DNA from: Candidatus Poribacteria bacterium WGA-3G
Lineage (GTDB): Bacteria > Poribacteria > WGA-4E > WGA-3G
NCBI GenBank assembly: GCA_000406005.1
Contig: ASZN01000007.1
Coordinates: forward strand, 1 to 64,000
Reading direction: 5' to 3'
Length of the DNA: 64,000 nt
Part shown: positions 52,303 through 62,639 of the stretch, one piece after another
How the letters are laid out: the number at the start of each line of letters is the position of its first letter
Position numbering within the stretch: position 1 is the first letter of the stretch
Translations under genes and position numbers: made by a program
Notes under the pieces: generated by a model
Databases searched by the model: none
What the model was told of the DNA's origin: nothing
The model's input: the letters and a program-made list of their open reading frames with translations, nothing else

Positions 52303-52474
52303 ATTAGATGACAGCCGCTTACTGTTGACACTCATCGCTGAAAAACGATTCGACGTTGCACCGTTGATTAGCCATCGCATCCCTGGAGAAGAAGCACCGA
52401 AAGCATATCAACTCCTTATGGAATGGAATCCCGGTCTACTTGGTGTTGTTCTTCAGTGGAACAACGAGATGTAG
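52303..52474 (+). pseudogene. Zinc-type alcohol dehydrogenase, C-terminal fragment
   Basis: The frame ending TAG 52472-52474 reads KRFDVAPLISHRIPGEEAP then KAYQLLMEWNPGLLGVVLQW. This is the usual end of a zinc-binding dehydrogenase (the hinge to the last helix). With the N-terminal piece at 50971 it accounts for only about 80 of roughly 330 residues; the middle is gone. A simple insertion would not remove it, so a deletion followed or came with the element. Confidence 0.75.
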
Positions 52475-52500
52475 ATGCTTGTGAATCTGTCAAAAAGTTC

Positions 52501-52529
52501 TTGACTGTTTTGGAAACATTTTGTAAAAT
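52501..52529 (+). promoter_or_regulatory. Promoter of fusA
   Basis: TTGACT (52501-52506), a 17-bp spacer, TAAAAT (52524-52529). A leader of about 100 bases follows, with hairpin ACTGTCC/GGACAGT (52601-52621) just before the AGGA ribosome site. Confidence 0.7.
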
Positions 52530-52636
52530 GCTGCGTAAGTCCTACAGGGGTAACGGCCAATGCCCGCTAATCTCCACAGGCGTGATTTCATATCATAAGA
52601 ACTGTCCACTCTCTGGACAGTACGTTAGGAAAAAAT

Positions 52637-54790
52637 ATGGCACGCGAATATCCGATTGAAAACGTGCGCAACATCGGAATTGCAGCACACATAGATGCCG
52701 GCAAGACAACGACCACCGAACGAATCCTTTTCTACACCGGCAAAAAACATAAAATCGGTGCCGTGGACGACGGCACGGCTGAGATGGATTGGATGGTACA
52801 GGAACGCGAACGCGGCGTGACGATCACCGCCGCCGCAACAACCTGCTTCTGGGATAAACACGCAATTCATCTCATCGATACACCCGGACACGTCGATTTC
52901 ACAGTAGAAGTAGAACGTTCTTTACGGGTTTTGGACGGTGTTGTCGCACTTTTCTGCGCCGTCGGCGGGGTCGAACCCCAATCAGAAACCGTCTGGCAAC
53001 AAGCCGATCGCTACCAGGTACCACGGATCGTGTTTGTTAATAAAATGGATAGAGTCGGCGCGAACTACGAACGCGTCTTGGAGATGATGAAAGAACAGTT
53101 GGGCGCGAATCCGCTACCCCTCCAACTCCCCATCGGAGAAGGAACCGAATTTGAAGGCGTTATTGATCTGGTAACACAAAAGGCACTACGCTGGGACGCA
53201 GCAGACCAAGGACAAACCTATTTAGAGGCGGAAATCCCAACTGAATTCCAAGATGAAGTCGAAGCAGCACGAGAAAGCCTCTTTGAGACTGTCGCCGTTG
53301 AAGACGAGATACTACTTGAAAAATACTTGGGCGGCGAAGAAATCACACACGATGAATTAGTGACGGCTGTTCGCACAGCGACGCTAAACGGTGCTTTCGT
53401 ACCAGTTCTGTGTGGAAGTTCTCTAAAAAATCAAGGGGTCCAACCGCTACTTGACGCAGTCATCAACTTTTTGCCATCACCCGTTGATGTGCCACCTATT
53501 GAAGGCGCAGCACCAGAACCGACCTCCGGCAGCAGACGTTCCAAGCGCACAGGAGGTCCCACTGAAACAGATAAAGTGATACGTCCGGCAGACGACACGG
53601 CGCCTTTCTCAGCCTTAGCGTTCAAAGTGGCGAGCCATCCAACCGTAGACAAACTCGTTTATTGTCGAATCTACTCTGGCACGCTCAGGCGTGGCGAGGC
53701 AGTCTACAACGTCCGTTCCCAGAAACGCGAGCGCGTCAATCGCATTCTACAAATGCACGCCAACAAAGAGGCGGTCTCCGATGCCGCTTATGCCGGCGAC
53801 ATCGTCGCACTCGTCGGGCTTAAAGATACCAAAACAGCGGATACACTGACAGACCCGAAAGAACCCATTCTGTTAGAATCTATCACTTTTCCCGAACCCG
53901 TTATCTCCATCGCTATTGAACCTGAACGCGCAAGCGATGCTGACGCACTCGAAGAGACACTCGAAAAATTGATGGACGAAGACCCGACCTTCACCGTCGG
54001 AATTGACCAAGAAACCGGACAGCGAATTATCTCCGGAATGGGTGAACTTCATCTCGAAATCTTGACCGATAGAATGATCCGTGAGTTTGGCGTGAACGCC
54101 CGGGTGAGTAAACTCCAAGTATCGTATCGCGAAACCATAAGTACCACGGCAGAAGCGCGTGGAAAGCACATCCATAAAACCGATGAAGAAGGTATCTACG
54201 GTGATGTACAACTCACCGTGGAACCCTTAGAACGCGGCGCAGGGTTTCAGTTTGAAGATAACTCCGACGAAACACAGATTCCGAGGCAATACATCCCGTT
54301 TATTGAGAAAGCCCTCGAGGGAGCCATGATAACAGGCCCCCGCATCGGATACCCCATGCAAGATGTGAAGGCAACGCTCACCGGCGGTTCCTATCACCCA
54401 ACCGATTCCTCGGAGGTCGCCTTCGAGGCAGCAGCCGTCCACGCCTTCGAGAACGCAGTCAGAAAGGCGAACCCCTTAATCTTAGAGCCGATTATGCGGA
54501 TACACATCACCGTTCCTGATGAACATGTCGGTAAAGTTATCGGTGATCTGAATTCCCGGCGCGCACATATGAATGAAAGCGTGGCACAAGACACATCCGA
54601 AACAGGAAATACATCGCAATTGCGGCGAGACATCATCAACGCTTTTATACCGTTATCAGAAACATTTCAATATACGACACATCTCCGTTCGATGACGCAG
54701 GGACGGGGCGCCTTTACGTTGGAATTCTCACACTACGAGAGAGTGCCAGAGTCACTTGCACCGGGTGCGAAACTTGCAGGCACGGTTTAA
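52637..54790 (+). CDS. fusA: Translation elongation factor G
   Basis: A 717-residue EF-G, the GTPase that moves tRNA and mRNA after peptide bond formation. G domain: GIAAHIDAGKTTTTERILFY (P-loop), RGVTI, DTPGHVDF, NKMDR. Domain II follows a linker with a 20-residue Ser/Arg-rich addition (TSGSRRSKRTGG, about 297-308). Domains III to V are complete, ending MTQGRGAFTLEFSHYERVP. It is not in a str operon here and has its own promoter. A second EF-G elsewhere cannot be ruled out. The end overlaps the convergent peptidase gene by 4 bp. Confidence 0.95.
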   Translation: MAREYPIENVRNIGIAAHIDAGKTTTTERILFYTGKKHKIGAVDDGTAEMDWMVQERERGVTITAAATTCFWDKHAIHLIDTPGHVDFTVEVERSLRVLDGVVALFCAVGGVEPQSETVWQQADRYQVPRIVFVNKMDRVGANYERVLEMMKEQLGANPLPLQLPIGEGTEFEGVIDLVTQKALRWDAADQGQTYLEAEIPTEFQDEVEAARESLFETVAVEDEILLEKYLGGEEITHDELVTAVRTATLNGAFVPVLCGSSLKNQGVQPLLDAVINFLPSPVDVPPIEGAAPEPTSGSRRSKRTGGPTETDKVIRPADDTAPFSALAFKVASHPTVDKLVYCRIYSGTLRRGEAVYNVRSQKRERVNRILQMHANKEAVSDAAYAGDIVALVGLKDTKTADTLTDPKEPILLESITFPEPVISIAIEPERASDADALEETLEKLMDEDPTFTVGIDQETGQRIISGMGELHLEILTDRMIREFGVNARVSKLQVSYRETISTTAEARGKHIHKTDEEGIYGDVQLTVEPLERGAGFQFEDNSDETQIPRQYIPFIEKALEGAMITGPRIGYPMQDVKATLTGGSYHPTDSSEVAFEAAAVHAFENAVRKANPLILEPIMRIHITVPDEHVGKVIGDLNSRRAHMNESVAQDTSETGNTSQLRRDIINAFIPLSETFQYTTHLRSMTQGRGAFTLEFSHYERVPESLAPGAKLAGTV

Positions 54791-55968
54791 CGTCCGTGCG
54801 CTTTCATCACCGCTCGGAGTTCCGCTAACGGGATCGCGCGCATCGTTCTACCGTTGCGTCCGGTTGTTGTCGTTGCCATCGTCATCGAATTGACGATAGC
54901 CTCCTCAGTCGCCTCAATAACGGCTCCGAAAAGTGAACTCAAGTTGCCATTGGTGAGCATCTCAATCTGAAAGGTACCGGCTTCAGTCCGGCTCGGGAAG
55001 ATGTTCGCAGTAGAAAACGCGATAACGAATTCGCCGCTACCGTCCGTACTCGGTGTCCCCGTACGCGCAAGTCCGTGTGTCGCGCGGATCGCTAACTGTT
55101 TTAACTGGCGATGTGTTAGGGGCGCATCCGTCGCAACAACAATAATAAATGAGCCGTCTCTGGTCGGCCTCGGCGGATCAGCGATCTCGCTACCGACCGG
55201 CACACCGTCAATTCGCAATTGATGCCGTCTGCCGCCGTTGGAATTGACGAGGACACCCACTGTCCATCCACCACGATCTTCGGGTAAGACGCGGGAGGAT
55301 GTACCGATCCCGGCTTTAAACCCGTAGCACCGCATGCCAGTGCCACCCCCGACACAACCTTCAGCAACGGGACCATCGGTCGCGTTCTCAATGGCTTCAA
55401 TCGCGTGCTCCGCCGTGACATGCAGCCCGCTGATGTCGTTCAGACCCCCATCGTAACACTCCGCCACAATCGGTAGCACGATGTTGTTGTCCGGATACCG
55501 TTTGACAATGTAACGAACAACACCGTCATGAACCGCACCAACACTGAGTGTATTAGTGAGTAGAATCGGGGATTCAACCCACCCGGCTTGGTTAATACGG
55601 GCAATACCCGTCGCTTCGCCGTTACCGTGAATCGTATGTGCCGCACCGAACAGGCGCGCCGTCCAGATATCATCACTCGGAATGACAGCAGTGACACCCG
55701 TACGAATCGAATCACCTTCAGTCAAGGTAACGTGTCCGACTTTCACGCCAGAGACATCTGTAATCGCATTGTGCGTACCCGTCGGAAGCCTCCCGATCTG
55801 AATGCCGATGTCGCGAGCGCGCGCACGGACCTCCGATCTTTCTCCGGGTTCGGCAGCGACACCACATATAGCATCCGTCCACAACACGACGATGATAACG
55901 GCGAAGCACACAATTTTCGTGTCACCCAAAATTACACGGTATTGAACCCATTTAAACAACTTCTGCAT
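54787..55968 (-). CDS. P1/S58-family peptidase (DmpA-like aminopeptidase)
   Basis: A 393-residue N-terminal-nucleophile hydrolase of the DmpA group, self-cleaved before a Ser. It shows GTHNAITDVSGVKVGHVTL, the heart NGNGEATG-like HTIHGNGEATG, ECYDGGLNDI, and WTVGVLVNSNGGRR, where the Ser is the likely nucleophile. The first 37 residues (IVCFAVIIVVLWTDAICGVAA) look like a signal peptide, so it is probably exported. These enzymes cleave D- or beta-amino peptides or N-terminal residues. It overlaps fusA tail-to-tail. Confidence 0.9.
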   Translation of the reverse strand: MQKLFKWVQYRVILGDTKIVCFAVIIVVLWTDAICGVAAEPGERSEVRARARDIGIQIGRLPTGTHNAITDVSGVKVGHVTLTEGDSIRTGVTAVIPSDDIWTARLFGAAHTIHGNGEATGIARINQAGWVESPILLTNTLSVGAVHDGVVRYIVKRYPDNNIVLPIVAECYDGGLNDISGLHVTAEHAIEAIENATDGPVAEGCVGGGTGMRCYGFKAGIGTSSRVLPEDRGGWTVGVLVNSNGGRRHQLRIDGVPVGSEIADPPRPTRDGSFIIVVATDAPLTHRQLKQLAIRATHGLARTGTPSTDGSGEFVIAFSTANIFPSRTEAGTFQIEMLTNGNLSSLFGAVIEATEEAIVNSMTMATTTTGRNGRTMRAIPLAELRAVMKAHGR

Positions 55969-56500
55969 ATTCTAATTGATCCTTATAGATTTCGCGAATT
56001 TGGTTAAAGATAGCAATATATGCTGGAAGCCGGTAGTCAGGATAACTCCACTCCCACGGCTGGAACGTTTTACGATAAAAGCGGAGCGTAATCTCCGCAT
56101 AAATGCCATCACGGAGATAGAGACGGTGCGCGTGATCCTTCGTGGATGCAAGCACTAACTTTGCCAAACAGAGGTAACCCGCGTCTAAATTAACGCGCCG
56201 TGCCTCGCAATTCGGCTTTTTTAATGCAAATGTTTGCTCCACTGTATTCGTGAACACCTTCATCTCTGCCAACGTACCGGCATCAACGAGCCTTTCAAAA
56301 CTGATAAATTGTCTCTGGATGTTCGGTCCCATCTCGGTTTCATAATAGCTTGTGCTTGTAAAAGGCATCAACTCGCTTGTAAAGTCAATAGGTCCGAGAC
56401 GTTGTCGAAGTTCGGCATAAACGGTCGACAGGAGGCAAGGGTCCGTTGTCAGCACACCAATAACGGCTTTAACAGGTTGCGGCGTTGTAATGGTTCCCAT
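55952..56500 (-). CDS. DUF4416 family protein
   Basis: A 182-residue protein matching the DUF4416 pattern: VKAVIGVLTTDPCLLS, PFTSTSYYETEMG, FISFERLV, RRVNLDAGYLCLAKLVLASTKDHAHRLYL (split: RRVNLDAGYL, CLAKLVLASTKDHAHRLYL), IYAEITLRFY, and PDYRLPAYI. The function is unknown. I chose ATG 56500 with GGAGG 5 bases upstream; a GTG at 56506 is the alternative. It overlaps the start of the peptidase gene by 17 bp, so the two are probably co-translated. Confidence 0.85.
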   Translation of the reverse strand: MGTITTPQPVKAVIGVLTTDPCLLSTVYAELRQRLGPIDFTSELMPFTSTSYYETEMGPNIQRQFISFERLVDAGTLAEMKVFTNTVEQTFALKKPNCEARRVNLDAGYLCLAKLVLASTKDHAHRLYLRDGIYAEITLRFYRKTFQPWEWSYPDYRLPAYIAIFNQIREIYKDQLEYAEVV

Positions 56501-56774
56501 ATTCACCTCCGTCGTCTAACCTCAGTTTCTTCCTGTAGGGGCGAGCTGCACCACTATTATTATCGAAGAACGGAAGAATGAAAGGATGGAAGGACTTCCC
56601 TTACACTTCCAATCTTCCAATCTTCCAATCTTCTTGTTGAGTATAGCAGACAGCATTTGAAGTGTCAATATTTCATTTGTCACCTCAAAAATTGCGGTTT
56701 AAGGGCAGAATATTTGGTATTTTTTTACGCTATCTTAAAAAAACGGTAAAAAAATGTATTTTTTGATTTTTTTC
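56501..56774. other. Non-coding A/T-rich region upstream of rpoB
   Basis: No gene is seen. CTTCCAAT is repeated three times in tandem (56606-56629), opposite GGAAG/GGAAGG stretches at 56570-56593 that can pair with it. From 56660 on the sequence has many A and T tracts, which fits an UP-type element before the rpoB promoter. Confidence 0.5.
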
Positions 56775-56803
56775 TTGACATTTTATGAAAAATAATGTAT
56801 AAT
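56775..56803 (+). promoter_or_regulatory. Consensus promoter of rpoB
   Basis: A perfect TTGACA (56775-56780), a 17-bp spacer and a perfect TATAAT (56798-56803). The leader to the GTG start is about 115 bases and has AATAG/CTATT (about 56905-56921) around the GGGGG ribosome site, which could modulate translation. Confidence 0.9.
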
Positions 56804-56924
56804 ATTCTGTTATGCTATTCTATGTCGCCATATTGAAACGGAAAAGTATCTGGGAGGCAGACTTTTTCGCAAAGCCTATTCATAAAAGCTGCGTAACCAC
56901 CGCCAAATAGGGGGACTCTATTCA

Positions 56925-59900
56925 GTGAACAAAAAGTCCAACCAGAAAAACACGAGAATCTCATTTGCCAAATCAAAAGTTCGGACGAAACTCCCGAATC
57001 TTATAGAAACCCAAAAACTTTCGTATGACGCCTTTTTACAGCGAAACGTCTCACCTAATGAACGAGCAGATGCAGGCCTCCAAGCCGTGTTTAAGGAAAT
57101 ATTTCCGGAAGAAGATACGGAGAAAGGCATTAAAAGTGGCATTCGCGATTTTTCGGAAGCCAACAGCCTTGAATTCGTCAATTACACCCTCGGTACACCG
57201 AAATATACCTTACAAGAGTGCATCGCGCGCGGGGTAACCTATCAAGTATCCCTCACAGCACGCATCATGCTCATCCTACGCGAAGAAGACCCAGACGCCG
57301 ACGAACCGCACGTCGTAGATATCCGAGAATCAGATGTCTATCTCGGCGAAATACCATTAATGACAGAGAACGGTAGTTTTATTGTTAATGGCAGCGAACG
57401 TGTGATCGTGAGCCAGTTACATCGCTCACCAGGTGTCATCTTTCTTGAAAAATCGTTACCGACTGGAAGACGTACGCTGACAGCGCAAATCATCCCGTAT
57501 CGAGGCGCATGGGTCGAATTTGAAATAGATACCAAGGATCAGATTTATGTCCGAATCGACAAACGCAGAAAATTGCCGGCTACAGTGCTACTCCGCGCAC
57601 TCGGATGGCAGACCGATGCCGACATCCTGAAACTTTATGCCAAAACGGAACGCCTTGTACTCGCCGGATGGCAAGTTACATCCGTTGAAGGACCCGCAAT
57701 ACAGGTTAAACCGGGCGATTTACTCGACCCCGCAGAAGTCCGACAGGCGAAAAAGGATTATCCAGATATTGAGGTCGAGAAGTATTATCGCGTTACTAAA
57801 CCTGAGAAAGATTGCCCGCTTGAAGTCGGGCAAGGACTGACATCTCAAGAACGCACAAAGCACCGCAGAAAATGGAAAGGGTTTGAAACAGAACTGTTCC
57901 AACGCGTCGTTGATACCCACAACAGTGGCTGTGAATTCAGAATCGGGCAGGTACTAACGAACTCAGAATATGAGGAGGCGCGCACACGATACGAGAAAAA
58001 AGCGTTCACTGCTGAGCAGATCGTACCCGATAACGCCCAGGACAGGGTCTGTGCTAAAGACATTAGCCATCAAGAAACCGGAGAAGTACTCCTTACAGCA
58101 AATACGCTACTCACAGAAACCGAGTTGGAACGTCTCAAAGAGGCCGGCGTTGAAGCACTCACAGTACTCGATGAAGAGGACTGCCAGCATATTGGACTTT
58201 TGCGCAACACCTTGGGAAGCGACCGACAAGCAGACTACGGTTCACAACACAGCCTACAGGATGCAGCACTCCTTGAGATATTCCGCGCACTGAGACCCAG
58301 CGATACACCCAGTCCAGAGAATGCCCGGAAGCACCTCTCATGGCTGCTTTTTGACGCACACCGGTATGATTTAGGCGTCGTTGGAAGGTATAAACTCAAT
58401 CAAAAATTTGGGCGTGTTTGCCAGTATTTTAATTTAACGCCGGATGAGGCACGCGGACGCAAAGTCGAACAGACGCACGATTATATACCCATTTATGGCG
58501 ATCTCCCAGAAGAAACACTCCGCACACTGCGTCCCGAAGATATCGCTGCCACAATTATGTACTTTCTTGATGTACATAATGGGCTTGCACCGATAGACGA
58601 TCTCGACCACCTCGGAAATCGACGCGTTCGCGTTATCGGTGAGCTCCTGGAGAACCAGTTCAGAATGGGTTTACTCCAGATTCGCAGAACCACCCGCGAA
58701 CGATTGAGCACGAACAACGATATAGCGAAAGTGGTGCCGTCTTCACTCGTAAACCCGAAACCACTTATGATGGCACTTCGCGAATTCTTCGGGTCAAACC
58801 AATTGTCGCAGTTCATGCAACAAATTAATCCGCTCGATGAATTGACCCACAAGCGCCGTATCTCAGCAATCGGCCCGGGTGGGCTCCATCGCGATAGAGC
58901 AACTGCCGCCGTTCGGGACGTGCACCGGACACATAACGGACGCGTTTGCCCATTGGAGACACCGGAAGGACCATCAATCGGACTCATCGTCTCCCTCGCC
59001 TGCTACGGACGCATAAATCGTTACGGTTTTATGGAAACACCTTACAGCGAACGCGGATGGATTGTGACCGAAATCTTTCATCCAAAATGCCCACTTGAGA
59101 TTGGACACGAGATTTGCAGTACCGACTATCGCAGTACGCTTAAAGACTATCCGGGTTTCGCCGCTGTTGAACATTACGAAACAATCAATGAAATAGGCAT
59201 TCGGTTGAAAGTTAACGAAACGTCTACTAACGCAGAATCAGAAAAATCGGAAGACTTAAACATTGAGCGAGTTTGGCAGATTACTGAAATCTATCATCCA
59301 AACTGTACTTTCAAAATTGGAGAAACTATTTCCGATATCGACTATTGGCAGGCACGGCAAAGCTATCCGGGAATCAATGTGGTTCGCTCTGAAACTTTCA
59401 ACGCTATTGAATATCTAACAGCCGATGAAGAAGATACCGCCAACGAAGGGCAACCCGCCCGCATCGCAGCAAAAGCGACACCGCGCAACGTCGTAGAAAA
59501 CGGTAACTCGGATGCTTCAGGCCACCTACTACCTGTCCGTAGTGGTGAAGATGTACTCTCCCTTCCGATGGAAAAGATTGATTACATCGGGGTCGCCCCG
59601 CAGCAGATTGTCGGTATTTCCGCAGCACTCGTCCCATTTCTCGAACACGAAGACGCAAACCGCGCATTGATGGGCGCGAACCACCAACGCCAAGCCGTCC
59701 CACTCATCCGTCCACAAGCACCACTCGTCGGAACCGGAATGGAAGGCCCCGCAGCACGGTACTCAGGCGCACTCATCACAGCAAAACGCGCCGGAACCGT
59801 CACAAGTGTTTCCGCTGAAGAAATCCTTATCTATACAGGCGAAGCACTCCACCACGATGAAGGTGAAAATACGTTCAGCGAGATGGGATACGATGTCTAT

Positions 59901-62633
59901 AAACTTCAAAAATTTAAGAGAAGCAACAGCGGCACCTGTATCCATCAACGTCCAATCGTCGCAGTCGGGGAGAACGTCGAAGCAGAACAAGTTATCGCTG
60001 ACGGTACCTCCACGGAAAACGGTGAACTCGCACTCGGTCGAAATATCCTATGCGCTTACATGCCCTGGGGCGGACACAACTACGAAGACTCCATCCTTAT
60101 AAGTGAAACGCTTATCAAAGACGATACTTTCACCTCTATTCATATTGAGGAATTTGAAGTTGAGGCGCGCGAAACCAAAGTCGGCCCAGAAGAAATCACA
60201 CGCGACATACCAAACGTCAGTGAACAACGACTCAGCCAACTCGACGAAGAAGGGATTATACGCATCGGGAGCGTTGTTAAAGCCGGCAGCATCCTTGTCG
60301 GAAAAATTACACCGAAAGGTGAAAGCGAGTACGGACCAGAACAGAAACTCCTACAAGCGATCTTCGGTGAAAAAGTTAAAGACGTACGCGACGCATCCAC
60401 TTATGTACGTCCAGGGGTTGAAGGTGTCGTTATTGATGTGAAGGTATTTTCACGGAAAGTCGAGGCAACACAACAGCAAGGCAACTGGAAACAGGGCGAC
60501 ATCGGAGCAGCGAAGGCTAACGATCCTACCCAACTCCGATACCAATCGAAACGTAAGCAAATTGAGGAAAATTGGCAACAACAGACCACTTCAATCCGCC
60601 GCCGAAGAATTGAAGAAATTCGCAATACGCTCATCGGATGCGAACTCACAGACCCACTTTTAGGGGTCCGTGGCTCCGAACCGCTCGCGAATACCGGTGA
60701 TACACTGACTCCCGAGATGCTCGACGCTTATACCGACGGTTCCATCGCCGAGGAGTATTACACGGTGACGGAAGATACCGCCGAAGAAGCCTTTACTGCT
60801 GAACAACACTACAAGGTCACGAGCGTCCCTGAACCCATACCGACATTAGCACTTTACACCCCAGACGATGCAGATGATGGATACGATGCAGATGATGGAT
60901 CCATAGACCCAGACAACGATGAATCTGAAGACTTCGATTTTGAAGTGATCGGAATATCCGAAGCGTCAACACCGGGGCTGCTCACCGCAGTCCAGGAATA
61001 TTTCGGACGCGTTTGTGAGCCGCTCCTCGGAAATACCGAAATAAATCTCGAAGAAGATATAACCGCAAGTGAACAGGTCGTACACGCCGGTATTTCACTG
61101 ATCGGTGCTGATCGGAGTGTCGTCGCAATCGCTTTACACAAAGATGCACACTCTGATGACGAAGACACCAAAGATGAATCGGACACCGACTATCTCAACG
61201 AAGCGCTCGCTGCAGCCGACGCACGATTCGGTGTACTCCTGACAGATGACCTCGAACCCGATAACTGGGAATTCTACGAACTCGACGATAACGCTGAATT
61301 AAAAACCCAAACGCGCCCAGAATTTGAGCAGGCTGTCGTCAGGCAAGTCGAAGATACCGGATGCCCATTCGTTGAAGACGAAGAATTTTCTGAAATCGAA
61401 TGGAAGAACGTCAGTGAAATCTATTCCGATTTACAAGCAGACCCATTTTGGCAAATTAAGGAGGTCTTTGATCCGACGTGCCCATTAACACCCGGACAAA
61501 ACCTTACCGATACGGATTATCAAAAGGCGTGTAGCGATTTCCCCGCACACCCTGTAGCTGCCGGACAGCGATTGACTGCAGATGAGCTCCAGGAACTCAC
61601 GAAGACTGCCAAAGACCCAAAAACTGAAAGCGTGTGGCACGTTACCGCCGTTTTCGACCCGAAATCTCCACTATCGGTCGGAGAATATGTTTCTGACGCT
61701 GACTATCAGAAAGCATGTAAAGCGTGCAGTTTGGCTTTTTCGGACATCAGCGTTACGGACCCCGAGGTACGAGAACATATTCAACGAATCGAAGAGATGG
61801 CACAGGGTCGGATAACCGCTTACACCGAAGAAAAAGAACAGGCACTTCAACAATTAGAGATGGGGGACGAACTTAAACCGGGGGTTATCAAGCGTGTCAA
61901 AGTCTATGTTGCCAGCAAACGTCCTATCTCTGTCGGCGATAAAATGGCAGGACGCTACGGGAACAAAGGCGTTGTCGCCAAAATCTTGCCTGCGGAAGAT
62001 ATGCCATACCTACCGGACGGTACACCCGTCGAATTGGTATTGAACCCGTTAGGCGTGCCGTCGCGTATGAACGTCGGGCAAATCTTGGAAATTCACCTCG
62101 GATGGGCGTGCCACGAACTCGGTAAACGCGTCGAATCCCCTGTATTTGACGGCGCAACCGAAACCGAAGTCTTTAAAATGCTCGATGATACCGACCTACC
62201 CGCACGGAGCAAACAGACGGGTAAAAGCATACTCTTTGACGGTAGAACCGGCGAACCCTTCGCACAGGAAATAACAGTAGGATACGTCTATTTCCTCAAG
62301 TTGAACCACCTTGTCGCAGATAAGATGCACGCACGCTCCACCGGACCTTATTCCCTCGTCACACAACAACCGCTCGGGGGTAAGGCACAGCACGGTGGGC
62401 AACGGCTCGGTGAGATGGAAGTTTGGGCATTGGAAGCTTACGGCGCAGCACACACGCTCCAAGAAATGCTCACCCTCAAATCAGATGATGTCCTCGGCAG
62501 AAGAGAAATATACGAATCGGTGGTCAAGGGACTAAACCCCGACCCACCAGGAACACCGGAATCGTTCAAAGTGTTAGTCCGTGAACTCCAAACCCTCGGA
62601 CTCCACGTATCCCTCGACCCAGATGATGAGTAG
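56925..62633 (+). CDS. rpoB: RNA polymerase beta subunit with large repeated insertions
   Basis: A 1902-residue beta subunit; usual lengths are 1150-1350. Core motifs are all there: GSERVIVSQLHRSPGV, FFGSNQLSQFMQQINPLDELTHKRR in the rifampicin region (split: FFGSNQLSQFMQQ, INPLDELTHKRR), GYNYEDS-like GGHNYEDSILI, GDKMAGRYGNKGVV, and GGKAQHGGQRLGEMEVWALEAYG at the end (split: GGKAQHGGQRLGEMEVW, ALEAYG). Extra segments sit at about 249-360, 711-825 and 1190-1645, the last at the place of the E. coli SI2 insertion. They contain at least seven copies of a module with core CPLxxGxxLTDxDYxxA and are partly very acidic. Start is GTG 56925. rplL and other usual upstream genes are absent. Confidence 0.97.
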   Translation: MNKKSNQKNTRISFAKSKVRTKLPNLIETQKLSYDAFLQRNVSPNERADAGLQAVFKEIFPEEDTEKGIKSGIRDFSEANSLEFVNYTLGTPKYTLQECIARGVTYQVSLTARIMLILREEDPDADEPHVVDIRESDVYLGEIPLMTENGSFIVNGSERVIVSQLHRSPGVIFLEKSLPTGRRTLTAQIIPYRGAWVEFEIDTKDQIYVRIDKRRKLPATVLLRALGWQTDADILKLYAKTERLVLAGWQVTSVEGPAIQVKPGDLLDPAEVRQAKKDYPDIEVEKYYRVTKPEKDCPLEVGQGLTSQERTKHRRKWKGFETELFQRVVDTHNSGCEFRIGQVLTNSEYEEARTRYEKKAFTAEQIVPDNAQDRVCAKDISHQETGEVLLTANTLLTETELERLKEAGVEALTVLDEEDCQHIGLLRNTLGSDRQADYGSQHSLQDAALLEIFRALRPSDTPSPENARKHLSWLLFDAHRYDLGVVGRYKLNQKFGRVCQYFNLTPDEARGRKVEQTHDYIPIYGDLPEETLRTLRPEDIAATIMYFLDVHNGLAPIDDLDHLGNRRVRVIGELLENQFRMGLLQIRRTTRERLSTNNDIAKVVPSSLVNPKPLMMALREFFGSNQLSQFMQQINPLDELTHKRRISAIGPGGLHRDRATAAVRDVHRTHNGRVCPLETPEGPSIGLIVSLACYGRINRYGFMETPYSERGWIVTEIFHPKCPLEIGHEICSTDYRSTLKDYPGFAAVEHYETINEIGIRLKVNETSTNAESEKSEDLNIERVWQITEIYHPNCTFKIGETISDIDYWQARQSYPGINVVRSETFNAIEYLTADEEDTANEGQPARIAAKATPRNVVENGNSDASGHLLPVRSGEDVLSLPMEKIDYIGVAPQQIVGISAALVPFLEHEDANRALMGANHQRQAVPLIRPQAPLVGTGMEGPAARYSGALITAKRAGTVTSVSAEEILIYTGEALHHDEGENTFSEMGYDVYKLQKFKRSNSGTCIHQRPIVAVGENVEAEQVIADGTSTENGELALGRNILCAYMPWGGHNYEDSILISETLIKDDTFTSIHIEEFEVEARETKVGPEEITRDIPNVSEQRLSQLDEEGIIRIGSVVKAGSILVGKITPKGESEYGPEQKLLQAIFGEKVKDVRDASTYVRPGVEGVVIDVKVFSRKVEATQQQGNWKQGDIGAAKANDPTQLRYQSKRKQIEENWQQQTTSIRRRRIEEIRNTLIGCELTDPLLGVRGSEPLANTGDTLTPEMLDAYTDGSIAEEYYTVTEDTAEEAFTAEQHYKVTSVPEPIPTLALYTPDDADDGYDADDGSIDPDNDESEDFDFEVIGISEASTPGLLTAVQEYFGRVCEPLLGNTEINLEEDITASEQVVHAGISLIGADRSVVAIALHKDAHSDDEDTKDESDTDYLNEALAAADARFGVLLTDDLEPDNWEFYELDDNAELKTQTRPEFEQAVVRQVEDTGCPFVEDEEFSEIEWKNVSEIYSDLQADPFWQIKEVFDPTCPLTPGQNLTDTDYQKACSDFPAHPVAAGQRLTADELQELTKTAKDPKTESVWHVTAVFDPKSPLSVGEYVSDADYQKACKACSLAFSDISVTDPEVREHIQRIEEMAQGRITAYTEEKEQALQQLEMGDELKPGVIKRVKVYVASKRPISVGDKMAGRYGNKGVVAKILPAEDMPYLPDGTPVELVLNPLGVPSRMNVGQILEIHLGWACHELGKRVESPVFDGATETEVFKMLDDTDLPARSKQTGKSILFDGRTGEPFAQEITVGYVYFLKLNHLVADKMHARSTGPYSLVTQQPLGGKAQHGGQRLGEMEVWALEAYGAAHTLQEMLTLKSDDVLGRREIYESVVKGLNPDPPGTPESFKVLVRELQTLGLHVSLDPDDE

Positions 62634-62639
62634 TTATCA

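Noticed and set aside
60854..61186. Ser-rich minus-strand frame inside rpoB
   Set aside because: It is the shadow of the acidic insertion in rpoB; no start signal and typical antisense composition.
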